Source: Martinezella lusitana
GTDB taxonomy: Bacteria > Pseudomonadota > Alphaproteobacteria > Rhizobiales > Rhizobiaceae
Length of the DNA: 64,000 nucleotides
Direction: 5' to 3'
Assembly: GCF_016901135.1 (NCBI RefSeq)
Contig: NZ_JAFEVL010000010.1
Location: forward strand, 372,001-436,000
Part shown: positions 35,630-43,667 of the stretch, piece after piece
Numbering within the stretch: position 1 is the stretch's first letter
Layout: the number at the start of each line of letters is the position of its first letter
Notes under the pieces: generated by a model
Databases searched by the model: none
Told to the model about the DNA's origin: nothing
Seen by the model: only the letters and a program-made list of their open reading frames with translations
Translations under genes and position numbers: made by a program

Positions 35630-36573
35630 GCTTTGCGGCCCAGCTCTATCAGATGCTGGATCGAGATCGAACCGACGGGCACCTTGCTCTCGTCCTCGAC
35701 CGAAGCCTCGTCGGCACCCTGCCAGATCAGTTCGGCCAGCGCGTCACGCAGATTAAGCGTTTGCGGCAGGCTGTAGCCGAGACCGGGCCTGAGAGGCTGC
35801 ATGCTCTCCTTCAGCGGCAGCAACGACATCAGCTTCAACGCGCGGTCGGACGTGCCGGTCAATTGCTGCACGAAGGGATCGGCCGGCTCCGTCAGGATCT
35901 TCTCGGGCTCGGAACATTGCAGCAGCTTGCCACCGCTCATGACAGCGATCTTGTTGCCGAGATGGAAGGCCTCGTCCATATCGTGGGTCACGAGAATGAC
36001 GGTTGTGCCGAACTGTTTCTGGATTGCCAGCAGGTCGTCCTGCGCCTTGCCGCGGATGACCGGATCGAGCGCGCCGAAGGGCTCGTCCATCAGCAGCAAT
36101 TCCGGCTCGGCGGCAAGCGCGCGGGCGACGCCGACGCGCTGCTGCTGGCCGCCGGAGAGCTGGCTCGGATATTTGGCGGCGAAGGTGCCAGGATCGAGAT
36201 GGAAGAGATTAAGGAGTTCTTCGACGCGCTGGTCGATACGCGTCTTGTCCCAACCAAGCAGCTCGGGGACGGTGGCGATATTCTGTGCGACGGTGCGGTG
36301 GGGAAACAGCCCGTGGCCCTGGATGGCATAGCCGATGCGGCGGCGCAGCTCCGTCGCCGGCACGCTCATGATATCCTCACCGCCAACAGAGATATGGCCC
36401 TCGGAGATCGGCACGAGACGGTTGATCATCCGCATCAGCGTCGACTTGCCGGAACCGGACGTGCCGACGATGACGGTGATCGTGCCCTTCTCCATGCTCA
36501 TGCTGACATTGTCGACCACAGTGGCGCTGCCGTAGCGTTTGGTCACGCCTTTTAGCTCGATCATGGCGGTCAT
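35626..36573 (-). CDS. YehX-like betaine ABC transporter ATP-binding protein
   Basis: ABC ATPase of 315 residues, QAT (quaternary amine) type. Walker A is GTSGSGKST (about residues 36-44), the signature [15 protein letters not shown], and Walker B LLLMDEPFGALDP. The about 70-residue C-terminal part after residue 245 is a regulatory tail without clear CBS motifs. It overlaps the neighbouring permease genes by 4 bases on each side (35626-35629 and 36570-36573), so all three membrane-complex genes are translationally coupled. Confidence 0.93.
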   Translation of the reverse strand: MTAMIELKGVTKRYGSATVVDNVSMSMEKGTITVIVGTSGSGKSTLMRMINRLVPISEGHISVGGEDIMSVPATELRRRIGYAIQGHGLFPHRTVAQNIATVPELLGWDKTRIDQRVEELLNLFHLDPGTFAAKYPSQLSGGQQQRVGVARALAAEPELLLMDEPFGALDPVIRGKAQDDLLAIQKQFGTTVILVTHDMDEAFHLGNKIAVMSGGKLLQCSEPEKILTEPADPFVQQLTGTSDRALKLMSLLPLKESMQPLRPGLGYSLPQTLNLRDALAELIWQGADEASVEDESKVPVGSISIQHLIELGRKA

Positions 36574-37736
36574 GCGCGTTGTCCCCGGATGCTGTCGATG
36601 ACCGCATCGAGGATGACGGCCGATGAGAAGGCGAGAAAGACCGTCGGCACGGCGCCGAGCAGCACCAGGTCATTGGCCGTCTGGCCGATGCCCTGGAAGA
36701 TGAAAATGCCGAAGCCGCCGCCGCCGATCAGGGCCGCGACGGTGACGAGGCCGATCGCCTGCACCAGCACGATGCGGATGCCGGTGAGGATGACCGGAAA
36801 GGCGAGCGGCAGGTCGATGCCCGTCAGGATCTGCCTTCGCGTCAAACCCATGCCGGCGGCGGAATCGCGCACGGAGGGGTCGACGCCGGCAAGGCCGACG
36901 ACGGTGTTGGCGACGATCGGCAATAAGGAATAGATCACCAGTGCCACCAGCGCCGGCGCCACGCCGATGCCCTGGATGCCGATCGCGGCGGCGAAGGGAA
37001 CATGGGCGGCGATATAGCCGAGCGGCAGCATCAGGATGCCGAACAGCGCCAGGCTTGGAATGGTCTGCACCAGGCTCAGCGCCCGCAATACCACGGCGCG
37101 CAGGCGCGGCTGCCAAAAGCAGAAGATGCCGAGCGGCAGGGCGAGCACGATGGCGATGGCGACGGAACCGAGAGACAAAAACATGTGGCCGAGCGCCTCG
37201 CGCCAGAATTTGTCGGCGTTATTGCCATATTCCTTCATGATCGACAGATTATCGAGCAGGCCGGAGCGCAGAACGGCGGCGAGCAGGGCGGCATAGAGCG
37301 CCAGCGCGGCGACCCTAAGCCAGGGCGTCAGCCGAAGCTTCACCAGCGCATCCGAGATCATCAACCCCACAACGGCCAGCAGCACCCAGAAGGAGCCGCC
37401 GGGCGTAATGCGCGCCACGGTGCTTCCCGTCGGCGTTGCCGCCGTCGAAACAAGCCCGAGCGTGACGATGAGCATGGCGATCGCAAGGGTGCCGATGCCG
37501 AGGCGAAGAAACTGATTGCGCAGGAAAAGCACGGCGAGGGCGGCGGCCACGAGAAGGGCAAGCAGGACCATTGTGGCCGGCTGGCCAAGAAGCTGCGTGA
37601 GCAACTGCGGCTTGCCGGCGGCGATGCGGTTTGCCTTGACGATGATGAACGGCATCAAGGCCGCCGCCAGCGCGCCGCCCGCCACCAGCACCACTCCGAG
37701 ACGGTCCACTCTGCGGACCGCTAGCGCATCTTCCAT
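36570..37736 (-). CDS. YehY-like betaine ABC transporter large permease
   Basis: Inner-membrane permease of 388 residues from the ATG at 37736 (GGAG eight bases before); an upstream in-frame start at 37766 is less likely. The N-terminal half has several extra helices, the C-terminal half carries the standard BPD_transp fold with the EAA loop SVRDSAAGMGLTRRQILTGI (about residues 280-299). The length equals E. coli YehY (about 385), which supports the osmF-yehYXW assignment. It is separated from the binding protein gene by 122 bases that contain a stem-loop and a repeat copy. Confidence 0.88.
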   Translation of the reverse strand: MEDALAVRRVDRLGVVLVAGGALAAALMPFIIVKANRIAAGKPQLLTQLLGQPATMVLLALLVAAALAVLFLRNQFLRLGIGTLAIAMLIVTLGLVSTAATPTGSTVARITPGGSFWVLLAVVGLMISDALVKLRLTPWLRVAALALYAALLAAVLRSGLLDNLSIMKEYGNNADKFWREALGHMFLSLGSVAIAIVLALPLGIFCFWQPRLRAVVLRALSLVQTIPSLALFGILMLPLGYIAAHVPFAAAIGIQGIGVAPALVALVIYSLLPIVANTVVGLAGVDPSVRDSAAGMGLTRRQILTGIDLPLAFPVILTGIRIVLVQAIGLVTVAALIGGGGFGIFIFQGIGQTANDLVLLGAVPTVFLAFSSAVILDAVIDSIRGQRA

Positions 37737-37770
37737 AAGGCAAGCTCCGTCAGCGCATGAGCCCAAAAAA

Positions 37771-37841
37771 TGAGGCGGTTTCGGACAAGATCATGCCCAT
37801 TTTAATGTCCCGCGGCTCCACTTTATCAAAACGGAGCCGCG
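37771..37841 (-). promoter_or_regulatory. Repeat copy and stem-loop between osmF-like and yehY-like genes
   Basis: 37771-37796 is the third copy of the dispersed element (GCGGTTT, CGGA, GATCATGC). Next to it, CGCGGCTCC (37811-37819) and GGAGCCGCG (37833-37841) form a 9-bp hairpin. In this position it would stop part of the transcripts after the binding-protein gene and keep that protein in excess. Confidence 0.7.
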
Positions 37842-37858
37842 AGATCAGCGGCGAAGCC

Positions 37859-38767
37859 CTACTTCAGGAAGCCATTGTCCTTGAGGTAGGATTCGGCGAC
37901 GGCCTTGGCCGGCTCGCCATCAACCTGGATGCGGCCGTTCAGCTTGCGCAGCACGTCGGCGGTCAGGCCCTTGAAGACCGGAGCCAGAACCTCTTCGATC
38001 TTCGGATTGGCCTTGAGCACGGCCTCGCGGATGATCGGCGTCGGCGCGTAGACCGGCTGAACGCTCTTGTCGTCTTCGAGAACCGTCAGTTCGGCCGCCT
38101 CGATGGCGCCGTCGGTGCCATAGACCATGGCAGTGTTGACGCCGTTGGTCTGGTCGGCTGCCGCCTTGATCGTCGCCGCCGTATCGCCGCCGGAGAGCAC
38201 GACTTCCTGGTCGGGCTTGAGCTGGAAGGCGTAGGTCGTCTGGAATGCCGGCAGGGCCGCCGGCGAATTGACGAACTCGGAGGATGCCGCGATCTTCACG
38301 GGACCGCCGCCGGCAACCCACTTGCCGAAATCGGACATGGTCTTCAGTTTTGCCGGGCCGGCGACATCGCTGCGCACGGCGATCGCCCAGGTGTTGTTGG
38401 CGGGCGAAGGCGTCAGCCAGACGATCTTGTTGGCGTCATAGTCCAGCTTCTTGGCGAGATCGTAGCCCTGCTGCAGGTTCTTCCAGGCCGCATCGTCGGC
38501 CTTGTTGAAGAAGAAGCCGGCATTGCCGGTATACTCGGCATAGATGTCGATCTCGCCGGCGGTGATCGCCTTGCGCACGACCGGCGTCGTGCCGAGCGCG
38601 ATGCGGTCCTGCGCCTTGATGCCGTTGGCATTGAGCGTGGCGAGGATGATGTTGCCGAGCAGGGTGCCTTCGGTGTCGATCTTGGAGGAGACGACGACGT
38701 CGGCGGCGCTGGCACCGCTGGCGAGGAAGGCCGTCAGCGTGGCGGCAAGTGCAAGATTCTTGAACAT
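37859..38767 (-). CDS. osmF: OsmF-like glycine betaine/choline binding protein
   Basis: Periplasmic binding protein of 302 residues with a signal peptide ending ASA-AD (residues 1-21). OpuAC-type features include VVSSKIDTEGTLLGNIILATL near the N-terminus, the ligand-box residues around IYAEYTGNAGFFF (about residues 76-88) and Tyr/Trp positions of the aromatic cage. It heads the operon with YehY-, YehX- and YehW-like proteins, the same order as E. coli yehZYXW, so the substrate is probably a quaternary amine, though E. coli OsmF has low betaine affinity. Osmotic control is likely but not visible. The symbol is by homology. Confidence 0.85.
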   Translation of the reverse strand: MFKNLALAATLTAFLASGASAADVVVSSKIDTEGTLLGNIILATLNANGIKAQDRIALGTTPVVRKAITAGEIDIYAEYTGNAGFFFNKADDAAWKNLQQGYDLAKKLDYDANKIVWLTPSPANNTWAIAVRSDVAGPAKLKTMSDFGKWVAGGGPVKIAASSEFVNSPAALPAFQTTYAFQLKPDQEVVLSGGDTAATIKAAADQTNGVNTAMVYGTDGAIEAAELTVLEDDKSVQPVYAPTPIIREAVLKANPKIEEVLAPVFKGLTADVLRKLNGRIQVDGEPAKAVAESYLKDNGFLK

Positions 38768-39107
38768 GATGTTTCCCTTTGTACCCCGTTAAATCTTTGT
38801 TTTGCAGGCCCGCGCCGCCTCAAAGCCACTGTCCGGACACACAAGTGTTCGTGTGAGCCGATGACCCACAAGCGAATTTCTGGCTGCTGCGGGCAATTAG
38901 CGCTCATCGAGAAAAACGATGTCGCTTCGGTTTCCCGCAGCAGTCGCGCGATTATGACGAGCGTACTCGACATTCGCGCGAAATTGGATTTCTTTTTTCG
39001 GGGGCAAGTGCGTTTGTTTTTGTTCCCCTTACCCGTTTGACGCTGTTCCGATCTCATTTTCGTGGCTGGACCAGTTAGGCGACGAAGAAACGATAGCGGT
39101 CGCCCTT
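38768..39107. other. 340-base divergent intergenic region
   Basis: Separates the osmF-like operon from the LysR regulator. Contains the partial dyad CACAC (38838-38842)-GTGTG and an AT-richer part near 38990-39020, but no gene and no clear -35/-10 pair. It is the expected place for LysR binding. Confidence 0.5.
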
Positions 39108-40439
39108 GTGCTTAGGGATATCTTTTTTCAAGAACACATCATATCGTCGGGATATCATAGGCGGTCCTACGGCCGCAGCAGGGCGCGCGCTTGGCGTGGA
39201 AGGAAGAAGGGCTTGTATCTCGGGGCATTGTTCATAGCCGACATGGTGTTCTCGGTCGGCTCCGTCAGGGAAACCGCGCGTCGGCTCTCGTTTTCGGCGT
39301 CGACCGTTTCCAGTGCGCTCCGCCGCCTGGAAACGGAGCTGGCCATGAAGCTCGTCGAGCGGGCATCCGGTGAGCTCGCAACCCTGCTTGCCAGCTCGAA
39401 GGTCCAGAAGGGGCTCCAGCCCATTCTTGCCGGAATCCGCCAGCTTTCGGCCCGGATGAAGGAGCCGCCTGCGCCTGATGATTATGCGCAATGGGCGGCA
39501 CGTCTGTCGCTGAAGATCGCCACCATCGAGCGATTCCTCGAAGTCGCCGATCAGGGCAGCATCAATCGCGCCGCCCGCCGCCTGCGGCTGGGGCAGCCCC
39601 AACTCTCATTGCAGATCGCCAATCTGGAGGAGCTGTTTGGCTGCCGTCTGTTCGAGCGGCAGGCGCAAGGCTCGGTGCTGACCGAGGCCGGCCAGGAGGT
39701 CCATGCCATCCTCGCCGGCATCGCCCAGGCCTGGGACGAGATGAAGGCCGCGGCGGATGAGCGGTTTCAGCGGACCGCCCGTGCCGTCCGCATCGGGTCA
39801 ATTATCCCGACAGGCTCGGAAAGCTGGGTCGCGCGTTCGCTTGCAAGCCTCGTGTCGCGCTGGAACATCGGCGGCAACCGCAACATGCTGTCACTGATGC
39901 TTATGACGGCGGACGACCTGCGCGAGGCGCTCCGGTTCGGTCGCATCGATGTCGCCATCGTCGATTCTGTTTTCGGCCTCGATGCCTTCGAGCACATGGA
40001 GCTTGTGGCGACCGACATGGTGGCGATCGCACCGCCTGACAGCAAGGAGCAGACGGTGGCCGCGCTGGTGGAAAATCATCCGCTCTGCGTGCCGAGTTCG
40101 CGCACCGGCATCGGCAATGCCGCAACGGCCTTCGGCTATGATAGCCGCGACCGGCGCCGGTTTCGCGGCCGCGACATCACCTCGGCCGATTCCCTGCCCG
40201 TCATCGTCGACCTCGTGGCCAATCACGGCTACGTCTCGTTCCTTGGCCGCGTCAGCGCACTTCCGATCGCCGACAAGGTGAGGATCGTCGATCCCGATCA
40301 GATCCTGCCATTGTCCTATCATCTCGCCCACAATGGCCGCAAAGCGTCGATCGAGGCATGCCGCCTGATCCACCAGGCCGTTCGCGAACTGGTGGCTGAC
40401 GTAGAAACATCCGGAAAATATCTGCCATCCCGCGGATAG
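39108..40439 (+). CDS. LysR-type regulator with two N-terminal HTH domains
   Basis: Regulator of 443 residues from the ATG at 39108; a TTG at 39213 with a GGAAGGAAG site gives 408 residues and begins closer to the first conserved motif. Unlike ordinary LysR proteins (about 300 residues, one HTH), it shows two LysR-like helix-turn-helix units: SVRETARRLSFSASTVSSAL (about residues 51-70) and SINRAARRLRLGQPQLSLQI (about 150-169) followed by FGCRLFERQAQGSVLTEAG. A LysR substrate-binding domain occupies about residues 220-430. It is divergent from the osmF-like betaine operon, a likely target. The double HTH could recognise a longer or bent site. The ligand is unknown. Confidence 0.82.
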   Translation: MLRDIFFQEHIISSGYHRRSYGRSRARAWRGRKKGLYLGALFIADMVFSVGSVRETARRLSFSASTVSSALRRLETELAMKLVERASGELATLLASSKVQKGLQPILAGIRQLSARMKEPPAPDDYAQWAARLSLKIATIERFLEVADQGSINRAARRLRLGQPQLSLQIANLEELFGCRLFERQAQGSVLTEAGQEVHAILAGIAQAWDEMKAAADERFQRTARAVRIGSIIPTGSESWVARSLASLVSRWNIGGNRNMLSLMLMTADDLREALRFGRIDVAIVDSVFGLDAFEHMELVATDMVAIAPPDSKEQTVAALVENHPLCVPSSRTGIGNAATAFGYDSRDRRRFRGRDITSADSLPVIVDLVANHGYVSFLGRVSALPIADKVRIVDPDQILPLSYHLAHNGRKASIEACRLIHQAVRELVADVETSGKYLPSRG

Positions 40440-40543
40440 GTGGAACCATCGTACCACCTTTGCGTTTAAGAAGGTTACGTTAGTCCGGACGTACGGAAAT
40501 CATAAGCCCCCCGGATCTCGTTCGGCACCCAAGGAGATTAAAA

Positions 40544-40771
40544 ATGAAAATTCTGGCAACAGCGCTCGTCGCGCTGGGCATTGTCGCTTTGCCCGCAACT
40601 TATGCCGAAGCTCAAGATTATCATCGCTGGCATCATCATCGCCCGGTGGTCGTCCAACATCACCGCCCTGACCATGGTTGGGATCGCCATCATGATATGC
40701 GTAACGACCGCCCCTACCATCATCGCTGGGATAAGCGGCACCATAACCAGCCGCATTTTTCGCACAACTGA
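40544..40771 (+). CDS. Small secreted His-rich protein, copy A
   Basis: Secreted protein of 75 residues with an AAGGAG ribosome site. The Sec signal peptide MKILATALVALGIVALPATYAEA ends at about residue 23. The mature part is rich in His, Arg and Asp (HHHRP, HHRPDHG, RHHD) and ends NQPHFSHN. It lacks known enzyme motifs; metal (Ni, Zn or Cu) binding is a reasonable idea. It is a paralogue of the 123-residue protein at 41079-41450, identical in the first 12 residues and the last eight. An intrinsic terminator follows. Confidence 0.75.
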   Translation: MKILATALVALGIVALPATYAEAQDYHRWHHHRPVVVQHHRPDHGWDRHHDMRNDRPYHHRWDKRHHNQPHFSHN

Positions 40772-40791
40772 CGATAAGCACCCGACATGCA

Positions 40792-40818
40792 AAACGGCGC
40801 CTTCTGGCGCCGTTTCTT
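40792..40818 (+). terminator. Terminator after His-rich copy A
   Basis: AAACGGCGCC (40792-40801) pairs with GGCGCCGTTT (40806-40815) and is followed by CTT. It has the same shape as the terminator at 41470-41493 of copy B. Confidence 0.88.
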
Positions 40819-40851
40819 ATTGAAGTTACCGATGTCCGTCCGTGGCAGGAT

Positions 40852-40975
40852 CAGGCTGGGTTTAGAGCATGAGCGGCGTGGCCCCATGCTTGCCGGCTTC
40901 TCGACGACGAACGTGTCCGGCCCGCTTGCCAGGCAAGGTGAGGCCGGAACCTCTTGAAAATACCCGCCATCTCCG
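40852..40975 (-). pseudogene. Decayed antibiotic biosynthesis monooxygenase copy
   Basis: Remnant of the gene at 41528-41827. The minus strand encodes GPDTFVVEKPASMGPRR, close to GPDTFVVVEKWASMDALK of the intact copy, but the frame is broken and the middle of the gene is missing. The plus-strand flank GGGTTTAGAGCATGAGCGGC also aligns with the intact gene's end (GGGTTCAGCACATGGACGGC). It lies exactly where a tandem duplication would place it. Confidence 0.72.
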
Positions 40976-41078
40976 GGTGATTTGGAACCATCGGAGCGCA
41001 ACCGCGTTTAGTTTATTGGTCTGGATAAGCGCGGATGATTCGAGCCGCGTCAGCGTCCGGCATCCAAGGAGGCTGGAA

Positions 41079-41450
41079 ATGAAAATTCTGGCAACAGCGC
41101 TCGTTGCGCTTGGCGTGATCATTCTGCCCGCAACCCATGTTGAAGCGCGCCCACATCACCGCGGGCATCACCACCATACGGTGATCGTCCATCGTTACCA
41201 CCACCATTACTATCGCCCCTATTACTATCGGCCTTATTCCTACTACCGCCCTTATTATTATTATGATGACTACTATCAGCCCTACGTGCCCTTCGCATTC
41301 TATGGCTGGAATAGTCATTACTATCGTGGCGGGTATGGCGGCCATAGATGGTATGGCGGCGGGTATCGTCATGGCTGGCATGGCGGTGGCTGGCATGGCG
41401 GCGGTGGTTGGCACAGATGGCGCAACCAGCCGCATTTCTCTCATAACTGA
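41079..41450 (+). CDS. Secreted His/Tyr/Gly-rich protein, copy B
   Basis: Secreted protein of 123 residues with an AAGGAGG ribosome site. The signal peptide MKILATALVALGVIILPATHVEA is nearly identical to copy A. The mature protein is composed of HHHH, YYRPYYYRPYSYYRPYYYYD and WHGGGWHGGGGWH type repeats and ends RNQPHFSHN. The expansion over copy A is an insertion of Tyr-rich and Gly-rich repeats. No enzyme motif is present; metal binding or cell-wall attachment is likely. A terminator follows at 41470-41493, then the convergent ABM gene. Confidence 0.77.
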   Translation: MKILATALVALGVIILPATHVEARPHHRGHHHHTVIVHRYHHHYYRPYYYRPYSYYRPYYYYDDYYQPYVPFAFYGWNSHYYRGGYGGHRWYGGGYRHGWHGGGWHGGGGWHRWRNQPHFSHN

Positions 41451-41469
41451 GCATCCCTGCCGATACGCA

Positions 41470-41496
41470 AAACGGCGTCTTCCGACGCCGTTTCTT
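41470..41496 (+). terminator. Terminator after His-rich copy B
   Basis: AAACGGCGTC (41470-41479) pairs with GACGCCGTTT (41484-41493), followed by CTT. It differs from copy A's terminator by one compensated base pair, which shows selection for the stem. Confidence 0.88.
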
Positions 41497-41527
41497 GACA
41501 GATCACCGGCTGTCCGGCGTCATAAGC

Positions 41528-41827
41528 TCATGCCGGGTTCAGCACATGGACGGCGCGGTCAGCCATGAGGTGTTTCACTTTGTCGCCATAGGCTGCCATA
41601 TGCGCTGCAGCGGCATGCACCTTCAGCGCGTCCATGCTCGCCCATTTTTCGACGACGACGAATGTATCAGGCCCGAATGCCGGATCGGCGCCGTCGACAT
41701 CGACGACAGCCGTGTATTCGATGCAGCCGTCTTCTGCGTGAACAGCCGGAACGTTCGCCTGGAAGGCTTCGAGCACTTCGGCCCGCTTGCCGGGCAGGGC
41801 GGTGAGGATGGCGAGAACGTGGATCAT
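41528..41827 (-). CDS. Antibiotic biosynthesis monooxygenase (ABM) domain protein
   Basis: Small dimeric ferredoxin-like enzyme of 99 residues from the ATG at 41827; a longer frame from 41947 is not supported by the family. The ABM domain covers MIHVLAILTALPGKRAEVLEAF (residues 1-22), EDGCIEYTAVVD (about 33-44) and FVVVEKWASMDALKVHAAAAH (about 56-76). Relatives oxidise quinols or act as stress-related quinone monooxygenases, and the precise role is unknown. It is convergent with the His-rich gene and was part of the local duplication: a decayed copy lies at 40852-40975. Confidence 0.85.
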   Translation of the reverse strand: MIHVLAILTALPGKRAEVLEAFQANVPAVHAEDGCIEYTAVVDVDGADPAFGPDTFVVVEKWASMDALKVHAAAAHMAAYGDKVKHLMADRAVHVLNPA

Positions 41828-41962
41828 GATGATGTCCTTGAAACGATAGGATGATGCCGGTGAAAAATACCGGATGCCGCCGATTCCGCGACCGGTTTCG
41901 ACCACTATCACAAAAAGATGACGTCCGAACGCGTGACTTCCAATCACCGTTCGGCTCAGCGT

Positions 41963-42466
41963 TCACATGCGGTCGATGTTCTTGGGATCGAGTGATCCGC
42001 TGAGCAGATGTCCGAATGCGATGAGATTGCCCTGCAGGCGGCCACGCCGGTCGATATAGGGTGGTGGATTGACCGCGCCGACGATATTCGAGGCAACGTT
42101 GCCGCCCATCAGCTTGAGCGCCCACTTCAACGACACGGAGCGTTTTTTCACAAGGTAAAGCGGATTGGCGACCTGGGAATATCCAAGACGCGTGCCGGAT
42201 GTGCGCCCGACTTTGACCCCGAGATGGACGCCGCGCAGCCGATTGAACTTGACGATCTTGCCATATGGACGCAGCCTCCGGCACAGATCGACGTCTTCCT
42301 GCCAGGCATAATGCGGCAAGGCTTCATCGAAATAGACACGATTGTCTAGGAGCGGCTGCAAACGAAGAATTATGTTGCAGCCATGGGCATCGTGCGTGGC
42401 ACCGGCAGCCTCGAATGCCTGACGCAAGCCATGAATGCCAAGAATTTGCGCATCCATGGTTTTCAA
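41963..42466 (-). pseudogene. Truncated family-2 glycosyltransferase
   Basis: An open frame of about 167 codons with features of the C-terminal half of GT2 enzymes: YFDEALPHYAWQEDVDLCRR (ED acid/base-type motif) at about residues 45-64, then RLRPYGKIVKF and RLRGVHLG. The usual N-terminal nucleotide-sugar binding half (about 100-120 residues, DxD motif) is missing. The first codon is TTG at 42466 and an in-frame stop lies just upstream near 42490, with the methyltransferase gene starting at 42519 in the other direction. It looks cut off by rearrangement, though a genuinely short protein cannot be excluded. Confidence 0.6.
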
Positions 42467-42518
42467 AGCGGACCGTCTCTGCGGCCCCGGCTGAAGTCAA
42501 CGTCGAAGGTACGTCCAC

Positions 42519-43124
42519 ATGAACACGCGCGACTCAAGATTTCACTACAAGGGCGGCATGCCGCATACGCAACTCAGCCTGCACCATACGGAAAATGCCC
42601 GGCTGCTGCCCGATCGTGGCGAACTTCTTCACAGGTTGCCGCATGGAGGCATATGCGCGGAAGTCGGCGCCGCCTTTGGCGACTTTACCGGAGAGATCCT
42701 TCAAAAGAATGCGCCACGGGAGCTCTACCTGATCGATGCATGGGATACGCCCCGTTACCAGGATGGTCTGGAGCAGATCAAGGCGACGTTCAAAGGGGCG
42801 CTGGAAAACGGCCGCCTGCATATCGTTCAAGGCTATTCGACGGTAAGGCTGGCGGAATTTCCCAACGGCTTCTTCGACTGGGTCTATATCGATACCAATC
42901 ATAGTTTCGAGACGACATGGGAAGAGCTGTCGATCAGCCACTTCAAGGTGAAGCAGGATGGGCGCATTGCCGGTCACGACTTCTGCACCGGCAACGTCGT
43001 CGATGCTATCCCCTATGGCGTGGTCGAAGCCTGCACCAAGTTCTGCAAGGATTTCCATTGGCAGTTCGAATACATGACTGTGGAATCCCAGGGTCACTTT
43101 TCGTTTTCGCTGAAACGGCTCTGA
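42519..43124 (+). CDS. Class I SAM-dependent methyltransferase
   Basis: Methyltransferase of 201 residues of the Methyltransf_24 type. Motif I is ICAEVGAAFGDFTGEIL (about residues 45-61), followed by YLIDAWDTPRYQDG with the acidic post-I residue, and motif WVYIDTNHSFETTWEELSI (about 127-145). This group often modifies sugars or phenolics in surface polysaccharide or secondary metabolite clusters. A truncated glycosyltransferase is immediately upstream on the other strand, so both may come from a surface-polysaccharide cluster. The substrate is unknown. The local block 40.4-43.7 kb lacks strong synteny cues. Confidence 0.8.
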   Translation: MNTRDSRFHYKGGMPHTQLSLHHTENARLLPDRGELLHRLPHGGICAEVGAAFGDFTGEILQKNAPRELYLIDAWDTPRYQDGLEQIKATFKGALENGRLHIVQGYSTVRLAEFPNGFFDWVYIDTNHSFETTWEELSISHFKVKQDGRIAGHDFCTGNVVDAIPYGVVEACTKFCKDFHWQFEYMTVESQGHFSFSLKRL

Positions 43125-43184
43125 GTGCGGCTCATCCAGGCTTGCCGAACTGATTGTAGCTGCAGGCGGTGATTCCGAAGAGGC

Positions 43185-43667
43185 TTACTTGGAAGCATCG
43201 GGTCTGTACGGCTTGCACTTATAAGGTATCGAGCCTTCCTTATCACGAACGACCGCATTGCCTTCCGGATCGAGCTTCAAAGTCCAAGATGTTTGCAGGC
43301 CGTTCGAGCCCATAAAACCTCCGGTAAAGGTTACGTCGTCTCCTTGCCAGGTGAAGCCGGTGACGCCGCCAAGATGGCGTTGATATTCCTGCTGGCGCAT
43401 GACGATACCGACGAGAGCCGCTGATCCGGTGGGAGCTGACAGACCGTATCCACCGTTGGGCGCGCAAGGAGTCATGTCAGCGATGAATGGGCCGCTGACG
43501 CAACTAAGGACGTGGCCGAACTGCTTTTTGGAATTCAGGTGAACGTATAGGTTATCAATACCGTCGCCCTTGCAGAGCAGATGCATTGGCTTCTCTGCGG
43601 GAGCTGCCAATGCCATCCCGGTGGCTGCCAGATAAGCGGTGACGGCGATTGCGTTCATGAGATTCAT
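43185..43667 (-). CDS. Secreted protein of unknown function
   Basis: Exported protein of 160 residues with a signal peptide MNLMNAIAVTAYLAATGMALA cleaved before AP. Three to four Cys (in LLCKGDG, LSCVSG, TPCAPN and YKCKPY) could make disulfides in the periplasm. The pattern of short beta strands resembles small lipocalin-like or inhibitor proteins but I recognise no family. The gene is monocistronic, next to tRNA-Thr. Its confidence rests on the signal peptide and continuous open frame. Confidence 0.6.
   Translation of the reverse strand: MNLMNAIAVTAYLAATGMALAAPAEKPMHLLCKGDGIDNLYVHLNSKKQFGHVLSCVSGPFIADMTPCAPNGGYGLSAPTGSAALVGIVMRQQEYQRHLGGVTGFTWQGDDVTFTGGFMGSNGLQTSWTLKLDPEGNAVVRDKEGSIPYKCKPYRPDASK

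Larger units (their letters stand above)
40441..40975. repeat. First copy of a tandem duplication (His-rich gene plus decayed ABM)
   Basis: Begins with TGGAACCATCG (40441-40451), also present at 40983-40993 in front of the second copy. The unit holds the 75-residue His-rich gene, a terminator and a degraded monooxygenase gene. The second copy (40983-about 41827) holds the longer His-rich gene, a related terminator and an intact ABM gene in the same order. Confidence 0.7.
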
